In this document: in pieces, positions 45,398-53,572 of the stretch
How the letters are laid out: each line of letters starts with the position of its first letter
How positions within the stretch are numbered: position 1 is the stretch's first letter
NCBI GenBank assembly: GCA_002337085.1
Contig: DDFH01000007.1
Coordinates: forward strand, 124,001 to 188,000
Length of the DNA stretch: 64,000 bases
Origin: Hyphomonadaceae bacterium UBA1933
GTDB taxonomy: Bacteria; Pseudomonadota; Alphaproteobacteria; Caulobacterales; Aquidulcibacteraceae
Reading direction: 5' to 3'
Position numbers and translations under genes: made by a program
Notes under the pieces: generated by a model
Told to the model about the DNA's origin: nothing
The model's input: only the letters and a program-made list of their open reading frames with translations
Databases searched by the model: none

Positions 45398-46327
45398 ATG
45401 AAAAAAATTCTGCCTCTTTTTATCCTTCCACTAATATTTCAATCTTCACAAGCCCTTGCATGGGGCGATGACGGTCATAAAATCGTTGCCACAGTGGCAT
45501 GGAACTTTATGACGCCAACAGCAAAGGCACAAGTCAAAGCAATCCTTGAAAATAATAAGGATGCTCTGACAGATAATAATTTTGTTGACGTTGCGCCTTG
45601 GGCGGATAAATACCGTGATGCGGGTCGCCCTGATGGTGCGGCATATAAAGGTACACGCGAATGGCACTTCATTGATACGCCACTTGCCACCTCCGAAGAC
45701 GATGAGGCCATTTTGGATGCGGAGGCAAAGATTTGCCCTTATGTTCCAAAACTTGAAGGTGTCGCAAGCGTTGGGGCGCCGGCGAATGATTGCGTAGTGA
45801 ATAAAATTGAACAATTCGCCAATGAATTAAAGAACCCGGATACAACAAAAGAAGAAAAAGTATTCGCGCTTAAATTTATCGTGCATTTTGTTGGCGATAT
45901 GCACCAACCATTCCATGCCGTTGATGATAACGATCACGGCGGTAACTGCGTATGGGTTAAATCGGATCATTCAATATACCCAATTACGCTTCATTCTTAT
46001 TGGGATGGGCAATTGGTTAGAAACCTTGAGCATACATTACGCCCAGAGGATTATGGCTATATCCTTGCAAAGCGGACTGAGCATATGAATTATAGCGAAT
46101 GGACAAAGGGTTACACCCGCGATTGGGCGGCAGAAAGCTTTAAATTAGCCAAAGATGTTGGCTATAAGCTTAATGTCGAAAAGCTTCCAACATGTGCAAA
46201 TGAAAATAAAAATGCGCCAATCGAGCTGGCCAAAGATTATGACAAAGAAGCGGATGCAGTGGCAGAAAAGCAATTGCAAAAAGCCGGTGTAAGGCTTGCG
46301 GCAATTCTTAACGCTGCTTTGAAATAA
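45398..46327 (+). CDS. Secreted S1/P1-type nuclease
   Basis: A 309-residue exported nuclease. Cleavage of the signal peptide after QALA would expose Trp22 (WGDDGHKIVA) as the mature N-terminus; in this family that Trp binds zinc with its amino group. Further zinc ligands lie in ADKYRDAGR, GTREWHFIDTP, HFVGDMHQPFHAVDDNDHGGN and LHSYWDGQ. S1/P1 enzymes cut single-stranded DNA and RNA and 3'-nucleotides, so a nutrient-scavenging role is likely. It ends 1 base before the convergent TetR gene. Confidence 0.93.
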   Translation: MKKILPLFILPLIFQSSQALAWGDDGHKIVATVAWNFMTPTAKAQVKAILENNKDALTDNNFVDVAPWADKYRDAGRPDGAAYKGTREWHFIDTPLATSEDDEAILDAEAKICPYVPKLEGVASVGAPANDCVVNKIEQFANELKNPDTTKEEKVFALKFIVHFVGDMHQPFHAVDDNDHGGNCVWVKSDHSIYPITLHSYWDGQLVRNLEHTLRPEDYGYILAKRTEHMNYSEWTKGYTRDWAAESFKLAKDVGYKLNVEKLPTCANENKNAPIELAKDYDKEADAVAEKQLQKAGVRLAAILNAALK

Positions 46328-46930
46328 CTATGCCTTATAAAAGCATAATAGAAGCTCAATTGTATCTCTAATATGTTTGTCAATTTCACTGTCGCTTGGG
46401 TTCAGCTCAACCTGCAACATAAGTTTCTCGTGGAAAGGGTAAACCAAAAGTGCCGTAAACTGACGCGCTAAAACTTCTGTATCGCATTGTTTAAGAACGC
46501 CCTTTTTTATTTGATTTTCAAAATAATTTGTAAGCAATAGGCGTGTATTGCGTGGTCCTTCATTATAAAAGAAGTTTGCAACCTCTTTTGGTGTTGTTGG
46601 TGAATATATCATACGCTTTGCAGCAATAATCTCTTTTTTAATCAAAAAGCGTAGTAAAGTTGAAGAAAAGTCAAATAGGCTTTCTTCAATTGGCTTATCC
46701 AAATCTTTAAGCGAGTTACAAATATTTAGTTTATGCTCATCCGCAAATTTTTCAGTAGCGCAAACAAATATCTCTTCTTTAGAACGGAAATAGTTGTATA
46801 TAGTAGCCTTAGAGCCGCCAACTTTTGCCGTTATATCGGAAATGGACGTATTATCGAAGCCATGCTTGGCAAATATCTTTGCCGCAACCTCAAGAATTTT
46901 TTGTTTTCGTTCCTCACTTTTAATGCGCAA
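46328..46930 (-). CDS. TetR-family repressor of the adjacent efflux operon
   Basis: A 200-residue regulator with an N-terminal TetR helix-turn-helix (ILEVAAKIFAKHGFDNTSIS, DITAKVGGSKATIYNYFRSKEE) and a helical ligand-binding domain. It is divergent from the outer-membrane/EmrA/EmrB operon across a 152-bp spacer that carries two matching palindromes around a promoter, so it most likely represses that operon and perhaps itself. The inducer is unknown. It converges with the nuclease gene. Confidence 0.92.
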   Translation of the reverse strand: MRIKSEERKQKILEVAAKIFAKHGFDNTSISDITAKVGGSKATIYNYFRSKEEIFVCATEKFADEHKLNICNSLKDLDKPIEESLFDFSSTLLRFLIKKEIIAAKRMIYSPTTPKEVANFFYNEGPRNTRLLLTNYFENQIKKGVLKQCDTEVLARQFTALLVYPFHEKLMLQVELNPSDSEIDKHIRDTIELLLCFYKA

Positions 46931-46950
46931 TTCGCAGCTCCTGATTAAAA

Positions 46951-46966
46951 TGTACCAATTGGTTTA
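46951..46966. promoter_or_regulatory. Operator palindrome 1 for TetR
   Basis: TGTACCAATTGGTTTA contains the perfect palindrome ACCAATTGGT. Its reverse complement, TAAACCAATTGGTACA, matches operator 2 at 47003 except in the central bases. It lies just upstream of the -35 box of the efflux promoter and close to the TetR start. Confidence 0.65.
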
Positions 46967-46973
46967 GTTATAC

Positions 46974-47002
46974 TTGACAAACTTATTTGTAATTAATATA
47001 GG
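46974..47002 (+). promoter_or_regulatory. Sigma-70-type promoter of the efflux operon
   Basis: TTGACA (46974-46979), a 17-base spacer and TATAGG (46997-47002) match a -35/-10 pair. The two TetR palindromes flank it directly on both sides. Confidence 0.55.
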
Positions 47003-47018
47003 TAAACCGAACGGTACA
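47003..47018. promoter_or_regulatory. Operator palindrome 2 for TetR
   Basis: TAAACCGAACGGTACA contains ACCG-AA-CGGT and is the inverted partner of operator 1. It begins right after the -10 box, so bound repressor would block initiation. The centres of the two sites are 52 bases apart, close to five helical turns. Confidence 0.65.
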
Positions 47019-47082
47019 GTTTAGATATAGAAAAACGCTCCATATGTCAATGGCACAAAAATTTTACAATAAAGACAATAAC

Positions 47083-48504
47083 ATGAGAATGGCACTAAAA
47101 TATATTCTACTTCCAATTATATCATTGGGGGTGGTTTCATGCGCTTCGGTTCCAAAAGCAAAAATAACAAGATCGCCATTAGATTCCTCCCAAATGGCGG
47201 TTAATGCTAAAAATGCACAGCTTGCTGCATCTTGGCCCAAAGAATATTGGTGGTCAAAATATTCTGACCCTCAATTACAAAGCTTGATTTATCGCGCCCT
47301 TGCAAAGTCACCAACATTAGATGTTGCAGAGGCACGTATTGAACAGGCCTTACAATATGCCAAAGCGGTTGATGCAATCGCGGGATTAAGCGGCTCTGCG
47401 GATGGCACGGCCTTTTTCCAAAAGCAATCATATAATTATATTATGGGTGACTTTGCCCCGCGCGGTTTCAAAGACTATGGTCAAATGACCGTTGGCATTA
47501 AAAAAGACCTAGATTTATGGGGTAAAAACAAGGCAATGTTTAACTCTGCAGTGTTGCAACTTGATGCAGCAGGGGCAGAGAAAGAATATGCCAAAGTAAA
47601 TCTTGCTAGTGCGATTTTGGCAGAATATGCAAAACTACAAAATCTGTATAATCAGCGTGATCTGGCTGAACAATTACTTGCAACCACAAGCGAATATTCA
47701 TCATTGATGGATTTGCGATATAAAAATGGCTTAGATAATAAAGGCACCGCCGCACAAGCGAACGCGAATATTCATGCCATTAAATTGCAAATCAATAAAT
47801 TGGATGAAAACATTGCACTTGAAAAAAGTGCGATTGCCGCACTGGTTGGGGTAGGGCAGCAGGTAGCAAATGAGATAAAGCGCCCAACCATTTCACCAAT
47901 GTTTGGTTATAAAATCCCTGCAAACCTTACACTTGATATAATTGGGCATCGCGCAGATATTGTTGCAGCAAGGCTTGATGTTGAAGCAAAGTCTGAAAAT
48001 ATTAAAACCAAGAGGGCACAATATTATCCAAACATTTCCCTTAGCGGTAGCGTTGGTTTACAATCATTTAGCCTCGGCAAATTATTTGATGATGGCTCAT
48101 TGATTGGGCAATTTGGTCCTGCGATAAGCCTACCTCTATTTGCGCAATCTGCACTTGATTCACAATATTACGGTGCACAAGCAGATTATAATCTTTCGGT
48201 CGCGAATTATAATCAAAAAGTTATTGATGCAATGGGTGAAGTTGATAGGGTTGCCGTAAACTTTGCAGCACTTGATACCCAAATCAATAATTCAAAGGCA
48301 CAAATTGCAAGCCTTAATACCGCTTATGAAGTTGCACAAAGACGCTATAAAGGCGGCATTGGCACCAAATTAGAGGTTTTGAACCTTAAAACCCAAATTA
48401 TAAATAACACAATCAATTTGAACAATCTTATGGATGCTAACCTAAATCTTGAAATCGCATTGATTAAAGCTTTGGGCGGCGGCTATCAATATAATTCACA
48501 ATGA
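47083..48504 (+). CDS. Outer-membrane efflux lipoprotein (OprM/NodT family)
   Basis: A TolC-type outer-membrane channel of about 473 residues. The signal ends in the lipobox GVVSC/A, so it is probably lipidated. Typical features are the WPKEYWWSKYSDPQLQSLI segment, two long coiled-coil repeats with AQANANIHAIKLQINKLDEN, the RADIVAARLDVEAKSENIK motif and PNISLSGSVG. It forms the exit duct of the pump with the two genes after it. The ATG at 47083 gives a normal signal peptide; the ATG at 47044 would add 13 residues. Confidence 0.92.
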   Translation: MRMALKYILLPIISLGVVSCASVPKAKITRSPLDSSQMAVNAKNAQLAASWPKEYWWSKYSDPQLQSLIYRALAKSPTLDVAEARIEQALQYAKAVDAIAGLSGSADGTAFFQKQSYNYIMGDFAPRGFKDYGQMTVGIKKDLDLWGKNKAMFNSAVLQLDAAGAEKEYAKVNLASAILAEYAKLQNLYNQRDLAEQLLATTSEYSSLMDLRYKNGLDNKGTAAQANANIHAIKLQINKLDENIALEKSAIAALVGVGQQVANEIKRPTISPMFGYKIPANLTLDIIGHRADIVAARLDVEAKSENIKTKRAQYYPNISLSGSVGLQSFSLGKLFDDGSLIGQFGPAISLPLFAQSALDSQYYGAQADYNLSVANYNQKVIDAMGEVDRVAVNFAALDTQINNSKAQIASLNTAYEVAQRRYKGGIGTKLEVLNLKTQIINNTINLNNLMDANLNLEIALIKALGGGYQYNSQ

Positions 48505-48514
48505 GAATAAGAAT

Positions 48515-49681
48515 ATGAGCGAACAACAAAACAACCAAAATCCAAACACTGCTGAAATTGCAGAAGAGAAACCAAACACCAAGGGACGCGCAAAGGGCTT
48601 TGCAATTCTTGCCTTGGTAGTTGGTGCAGGTATAATTGGCTTTATTAGCTATGAAAAATTATTTGGCTCTCGCTATGTTGAAACCGATAATGCTTATGCC
48701 GCTGCGGAAACCGCGCAAATTACGCCTGTAATTAACGGTACCATCGAACAATTATTGATAAAAGACACCCAATATGTCAACAAAGGTGATTTGTTGGCAA
48801 CCCTTGGTTCATCGGATCAAATGCTTGCACTACGCGAAGCACAGGCACAATATGGCATGGCCGTACGTAAAATTACGGGTGCGATGGCATCTGATAAACA
48901 ATTCGGCGCACAAATCCTTGCAAGAGATGCAGACATTAAAACAAGTTCTGCACGCCTTGAACAAGCAAATAATGACTTTGAAAAAGCAAAAATTGAATAC
49001 CAAAGACGGCAAAACCTTGCTGGTTCTGGTGCTGTTTCTGGTGATGAGCTAACAAATACCAAAGCAGCATATGATAATGCCCTTGCTAACCTTAATCTTG
49101 CTAAAGCACAAATCGAACAAGCAAAAGCAAACAAAATTGCTGCAGAAGGTTCGAGAATATCAAATGCCGCAAGTTTTGCGAATGCGGGCGTTGAAGACAA
49201 CCCAGAAGTAATGCTCGCCAAAACAAGAGTTGAGCAAGCGGAAAAAGATTTGCATGATACCGAAATCCGCGCACCAATTTCTGGCGTTGTTGCAAAACGA
49301 AATGTTCAAATTGGACAAAAGGTACAGGCAGGCATGGCTTTAATGGAAGTTGTTCCGGTTGATACAATTCACGTTGATGCGAATTTCAAAGAAAGCCAGC
49401 TTAAAAACGTAAAAGTTGGTCAAAATGTTGAAATCACATCTGATCTTTACGGTGAAAAGGTTAAATTTCACGGCAAAGTTACAGGTATTGCAGGCGGAAC
49501 TGGTGCGGCGTTTTCAGTAATTCCGCCACAAAACGCTAGTGGCAACTGGATTAAAGTTGTGCAACGCCTTCCAGTACGTATTGACATTAATCCAGAAGAT
49601 CTAAAATCACACCCGTTGAAAATTGGTCTTTCGATGGATGTCAAAATCGACACAAAAACCAATAATAAATCCAGTAAATAA
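48515..49681 (+). CDS. EmrA/HlyD-type periplasmic adaptor
   Basis: A 388-residue membrane-fusion protein linking the inner-membrane pump to the outer-membrane channel. It has a cytoplasmic head, one membrane helix (about 28-46), a lipoyl-like domain split around a coiled-coil hairpin (about 95-215) and the second lipoyl half IRAPISGVVAKRNVQIGQKV. This is followed by a beta-barrel domain with HVDANFKESQLKNVKVGQ, which is characteristic of EmrA. It is the second gene of the three-gene operon. Confidence 0.93.
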   Translation: MSEQQNNQNPNTAEIAEEKPNTKGRAKGFAILALVVGAGIIGFISYEKLFGSRYVETDNAYAAAETAQITPVINGTIEQLLIKDTQYVNKGDLLATLGSSDQMLALREAQAQYGMAVRKITGAMASDKQFGAQILARDADIKTSSARLEQANNDFEKAKIEYQRRQNLAGSGAVSGDELTNTKAAYDNALANLNLAKAQIEQAKANKIAAEGSRISNAASFANAGVEDNPEVMLAKTRVEQAEKDLHDTEIRAPISGVVAKRNVQIGQKVQAGMALMEVVPVDTIHVDANFKESQLKNVKVGQNVEITSDLYGEKVKFHGKVTGIAGGTGAAFSVIPPQNASGNWIKVVQRLPVRIDINPEDLKSHPLKIGLSMDVKIDTKTNNKSSK

Positions 49682-49701
49682 CTGCATCTAAGGCAGAAAT
49701 A

Positions 49702-51231
49702 ATGGGCACAGAATATTTAGAGAATGGGCAAAAAAAGCTAAGCGGCGGAATGCTTTGGCTTGTGGCATTGCTATTGGCAATCGGAAACTTTGTTGCTGTT
49801 CTTGACATGACAATTACCAACGTTGCCGTTCCAACAATTGCCGGCAGCCTTGGCATCACCACCTCCCAAGGGACATGGATTATCACATCATATGCGGTAG
49901 CAGAGGCGATTTCCGTTCCCTTAACCGGATGGCTTGCAATGCGTTTCGGCTCTGTAAGGGTTTTTACCTTTGCAATGCTGGCATTTGGTCTAACGAGTTT
50001 GTTTTGCGGCATTTCAACAACATTTGAAATGCTTCTTTTGGGTCGTATTTTACAAGGTTTAAGCGGCGGGCCAATGATGCCGCTTGCGCAAACTTTACTT
50101 ATGCGCATTTTCCCACGGGAAAAAGTTGGTGCGGCAATGGGCTTGTGGGCCATGACAACAGTTACCGCACCCGTCGCAGGGCCGATTCTTGGCGGCTGGT
50201 TATGCGAAAACTTCCATTGGTCTTATGCGTTTTTAATCAATGTGCCAATTGCATTGATTTGTGCGCCAATTGTTTTTAACCTTATCAAGCGTTATGAAAT
50301 GCCACTTGTTAAAAAGTCGATTGACTTTGTTGGCCTTGGCTTACTGATACTTTGGGTTGGCGCGTTGCAAATCATGCTTGATGAAGGCAAACAACATGAT
50401 TGGTTTGCATCAGATGAAATCAGAATTTTATTTGTTGTTGCAATTGTTGGCTTCTTTGCATTTTTGATTTGGGAAATGACAGAGCCACACCCAATTGTTG
50501 ATTTAAAAGTATTCCGTCACGCCGGATATACTTCATCGGTTACTACCTTGGTAATTGCCTTTGGTGCATTCTTTGGGATTAACGTGCTAAATCCCCTCTG
50601 GCTTCAAGGTTATATGGGCTACACTTCCACATGGTCTGGTATGGCAACCGCCTGGAGCGGGGTTTTGGCAGTCGTGATGTCGCCACTTGTTGGGATACAT
50701 GGAAAGCGCTTTGACCCACGTTTATTAGTATTTATTGGCGTTTGTTGGCTTGGTTTTATTGCGATTGTTCGTTCTTTTGGCGCAACCAACATGACATATT
50801 GGAACATCTCACTCCCGATTTTATTCCTTGGGCTTGGTATGCCATTATTCTTTGTGCCATTATCAACACTTGCCTTAAGTTCGGTGAAACCAGAAGAGCG
50901 TGAATCTGCGGCGGGCCTAATGGCGTTCTTACGGACTTTGGCAGGGGCAATTGCAACCTCTGTTGTGACCACTGTTTGGGACGATTCGATTAAACGCAAT
51001 TATGCGGAAATGGCCGGAAGCGTTGATCCAACTGGCGAAGTTGCGGCGGCATCCCATTCACAACTCGAGACCGCACTTAATTATAGCCAGCATCTAATGC
51101 CGGAAGCTGTAATGATTGCAACAAACCAAACTTTCTTTGCACTTGGCCTTGTCACGCTTTTTGCCGCATGCACTGTCTGGCTATCTCCAAAGCCGAAAGG
51201 CGGAATGGGTGGAATGCCAAGCGGGCATTAA
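49702..51231 (+). CDS. DHA2-family MFS drug:H+ antiporter, EmrB-like
   Basis: A 509-residue transporter with fourteen predicted helices. The first helix region AVLDMTITNVAVPTIAGSLG and ITSYAVAEAISVPLTGWLA are typical of the EmrB/QacA family; a GRILQGLSGGPMMPLAQTLL segment and the GWAMTTVTAPVAGPILGGWL-like motif C follow. With the EmrA-like adaptor and the lipoprotein channel it should form a proton-driven tripartite efflux pump. The substrate is unknown, but TetR control suggests induction by a toxic small molecule. Confidence 0.93.
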   Translation: MGTEYLENGQKKLSGGMLWLVALLLAIGNFVAVLDMTITNVAVPTIAGSLGITTSQGTWIITSYAVAEAISVPLTGWLAMRFGSVRVFTFAMLAFGLTSLFCGISTTFEMLLLGRILQGLSGGPMMPLAQTLLMRIFPREKVGAAMGLWAMTTVTAPVAGPILGGWLCENFHWSYAFLINVPIALICAPIVFNLIKRYEMPLVKKSIDFVGLGLLILWVGALQIMLDEGKQHDWFASDEIRILFVVAIVGFFAFLIWEMTEPHPIVDLKVFRHAGYTSSVTTLVIAFGAFFGINVLNPLWLQGYMGYTSTWSGMATAWSGVLAVVMSPLVGIHGKRFDPRLLVFIGVCWLGFIAIVRSFGATNMTYWNISLPILFLGLGMPLFFVPLSTLALSSVKPEERESAAGLMAFLRTLAGAIATSVVTTVWDDSIKRNYAEMAGSVDPTGEVAAASHSQLETALNYSQHLMPEAVMIATNQTFFALGLVTLFAACTVWLSPKPKGGMGGMPSGH

Positions 51232-51233
51232 TA

Positions 51234-51269
51234 TTGAACGTAAAATGATAAAATTCATTTTACGTTCAA
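51234..51269. other. Perfect 15-bp inverted repeat after emrB
   Basis: TTGAACGTAAAATGA and TCATTTTACGTTCAA are exact inverted copies around a 6-base TAAAAT loop, starting 3 bases after the emrB-like stop. It could form a stable RNA hairpin ending the efflux mRNA, but no T-run follows, so it may equally be a processing site or a DNA-binding palindrome for the DUF192 gene downstream. Confidence 0.7.
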
Positions 51270-51311
51270 CAAAACACGTATAATATCCAATAAATTCAAA
51301 CAGGATATAAA

Positions 51312-51830
51312 ATGCATAAACTTTTAAAAGGTAAGTTTGCCGTAGTCTTTATGATTATATTGGCAATTGGTGGCGCAGGTATTAGTTATAATAAGGTTAT
51401 GGCGCAATTTGCCGACACTGAATCAGGTCCGCAAACTGGCTTAAAACGTGCGCCTTTGATAATTAATACACCAAAAGGAAAAAGAACTTTTGTTGTAGAA
51501 GTCGCCGACACACCTGAATCACGTGAAATTGGCATGATGTGGCGTAGAATTGTGCTTGCCAATGAAGGGATGATTTTCGACTTCAAAACCCCTAAGTATG
51601 CGTCATTCTGGATGAAAAACACATTGGTTTCTCTTGATATTATTTTCATTCGTCAAGATGGAACAATTGCAAGAGTTGCCGCAAATGCCAAGCCACAGGA
51701 TTTAACACCTATTGATTCAGGCGAACCAATCTTGGCAGTATTGGAAATCAAAGGTGGCGAAGCAAAAAAACAAAATATTACGGCCGACCAAAAAGTAGAT
51801 TTTCCAATTTTTAGCAGCCACCATCATTAG
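51312..51830 (+). CDS. DUF192-family exported protein
   Basis: A 172-residue protein with an N-terminal hydrophobic anchor or signal (about 10-30, AVVFMIILAIGGAG) and a DUF192 domain: FVVEVADTPESREIGMMWR, GMIFDF, ASFWMKNTLVSLDIIFI and DSGEPILAVLEIKGG. The family is common in alphaproteobacteria and thermophiles; its function is not known. It ends with a His cluster (SSHHH). A hairpin separates it from the efflux operon, so it probably has its own promoter. Confidence 0.9.
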   Translation: MHKLLKGKFAVVFMIILAIGGAGISYNKVMAQFADTESGPQTGLKRAPLIINTPKGKRTFVVEVADTPESREIGMMWRRIVLANEGMIFDFKTPKYASFWMKNTLVSLDIIFIRQDGTIARVAANAKPQDLTPIDSGEPILAVLEIKGGEAKKQNITADQKVDFPIFSSHHH

Positions 51831-51936
51831 TCTTACTGTAAAACAGGTGCATTTTTATGCAAACAAATTGCATTGGCTTATTGTATTGTTGGAAAAATTT
51901 ATATAGAAGCCGCAAGTCCGATTTCGGGCAACACGT

Positions 51937-52018
<82 letters not shown>

Positions 52019-52020
52019 CA

Positions 52021-52049
52021 AAAAGCAGGTTTTCGAACCTGCTTTTTTT
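52021..52049 (+). terminator. Terminator after tRNA-Pro, possibly bidirectional
   Basis: AAAAGCAGGTT and AACCTGCTTTT pair perfectly around a TTCG tetraloop, followed by seven T. On the minus strand the same stem is followed by TTTTTGTT, so it can also end the convergent unknown gene, whose stop codon lies within the T-run. Confidence 0.9.
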
Positions 52050-52581
52050 ATTTTGCACTAAACACCCAATCGTCATGTATTTTTGAATAAGTATAGCTAC
52101 TTGAAGTGATAAAATCATTTCCAGCTTCTTTTAAAAGCTCGATAACCTCTTTAATTGGTATCCTATAAATATATTTTGACCTTTCATAATCCGAGAACGT
52201 GAAAACTCCCCCCCAATTTTTATCTTCTTCTCTATATGCAAACATTATTTCGCTATGTATAATCTGATTACAGATAAACCTAAGGCTCTTTTTAATTTTA
52301 TGTTCTTTATTATAGTCATAGTTATCATAGATTTTAAAACTATTTAACTTATGAATATTGTGCTTAACAGCAGGTGAGCGAAATATATTTAGCAACCTAT
52401 TTGAAACTGTATCCGTAAACTTGTTAGATTCAATAAGCTTTCTAATAAGCGAGAAACATATAAATATATCTTTTTCAAAATTTACAAGCCGCTTTTCAGA
52501 CCATCTAGACGGCTTCTTTACAGGTGAAAATTTTTTTGCAAAAAGTAAAAGATCTTTCTTCCAGTATATAGATTCAATCAT
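52048..52581 (-). CDS. Hypothetical protein beside tRNA-Pro
   Basis: A 177-residue soluble, basic, Lys/Ile/Phe-rich protein that I do not recognise. Visible features: an early WKKDLLLFAKKFSP segment, a middle helical region (DIFICFSLIRKLIESNKF), the polar RFICNQIIHSEIMFAYREED stretch and an aromatic C-terminus. No membrane helix, signal or catalytic motif is evident. It is noticeably AT-richer than its neighbours and lies immediately downstream of a tRNA gene, a common insertion point for acquired DNA. It is not in an obvious operon. Confidence 0.65.
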   Translation of the reverse strand: MIESIYWKKDLLLFAKKFSPVKKPSRWSEKRLVNFEKDIFICFSLIRKLIESNKFTDTVSNRLLNIFRSPAVKHNIHKLNSFKIYDNYDYNKEHKIKKSLRFICNQIIHSEIMFAYREEDKNWGGVFTFSDYERSKYIYRIPIKEVIELLKEAGNDFITSSSYTYSKIHDDWVFSAK

Positions 52582-52628
52582 TAGCGTAACTTATCGTTAT
52601 CAAGTTTTAATAATTATGAATATCATTT

Positions 52629-53078
52629 CTAAATCTCTTTTGCCATACAGATTGAGATATTTGGCGGTCGTTCCTTATAAGCCCCATAAGGCTCAATTTC
52701 TTTAAAGCCATTACGTTTATAGAATGCGATAGCTTTTGTGTTTATACGCCTTGTAGAGAGGATTATTCGCCGAAACCCAAGCAGTAATGCACGCGCCTCA
52801 AATTCCTCTAATAGGCGCGTTCCTGCGCCTTTATGGCGCGCATACATACGCTTTAGTTCGCAGGTTTCAAAATCAACCTCACGGAGCGCAACGCAGCCAA
52901 CAGAAGTTGAACCATAATTTGCCAATAAGAATAAATCTCGTGGATTTCGCTGGTCAAAGTCTTGGAAACTATTACTTCCGCCGTCGCCAGATATTTCTTT
53001 TAAAATGGCAGATAATTCAGAAATTAATTCGAGGGCAGGGGGTGAATTTATTTTTGCTTCGGTAACAATTATTTCCAT
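52629..53078 (-). CDS. GNAT-family N-acetyltransferase
   Basis: A 149-residue acetyltransferase with the GNAT core: GCVALREVDFETCELKRMYA, the acetyl-CoA loop RHKGAGTRLLEEFEARA (a Q/RxxGxG/A pattern, here HKGAGT), IILSTRRINTKAIAFYKRNG and FKEIEPYG. The substrate is unknown. The ATG at 53078 follows the DUF779 stop by 5 bases, so the two are co-transcribed; a start 18 bases upstream would overlap DUF779. Confidence 0.9.
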   Translation of the reverse strand: MEIIVTEAKINSPPALELISELSAILKEISGDGGSNSFQDFDQRNPRDLFLLANYGSTSVGCVALREVDFETCELKRMYARHKGAGTRLLEEFEARALLLGFRRIILSTRRINTKAIAFYKRNGFKEIEPYGAYKERPPNISICMAKEI

Positions 53079-53083
53079 AATTT

Positions 53084-53494
53084 CTATATAGCACAAGAAA
53101 TTATATTGCCATCCGGTTTTTCTATGCCAAGTGCCGCTAATTCTATATCATTAAAAATACGTGAACGGGTTAAAAAACGTTTTTCACGCCCATTATCAAG
53201 TGAAAACATGCCGCCACGTCCTGAAACGACATCCAATATTAATTGTGTATGCTTCCAAACCTCGTATTGCGGGCCCGAAATATAAACCGGCACGCCATCA
53301 ATATCACCCAATAACACATCCGAATCCCCAATTTTAAAATCATTTTTTGGGTAACACATTGGGCTAGAACCATCACAGCACCCACCCGATTGATGAAATA
53401 TTATATCAGGGTAATCAGCCTGAATTTCTTTAATGAGTTCACGGGCGGCATCGGTTGCCAAAACTCTTTTTACGCTTTCATTTACGTTTTTCAT
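53084..53494 (-). CDS. DUF779-family protein
   Basis: A 136-residue cytoplasmic protein with the family's cysteine region HQSGGCCDGSSPMCY and the later GPQYEVWKHTQLILDVVSGRG and SLDNGREKRFLTRSR segments. DUF779 proteins are often encoded beside aldehyde dehydrogenases, as here, but no biochemical role is established. The ATG at 53494 has GGGAG 7 bases upstream; an upstream codon would add 18 residues without support. Confidence 0.9.
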   Translation of the reverse strand: MKNVNESVKRVLATDAARELIKEIQADYPDIIFHQSGGCCDGSSPMCYPKNDFKIGDSDVLLGDIDGVPVYISGPQYEVWKHTQLILDVVSGRGGMFSLDNGREKRFLTRSRIFNDIELAALGIEKPDGNIISCAI

Positions 53495-53572
53495 TATTAT
53501 CTCCCTTGATACAAAAAGGGGCTGTGCCATTTTTGACCCAGCCCCCAATTTGATATTATTTTATGTTTTAAA

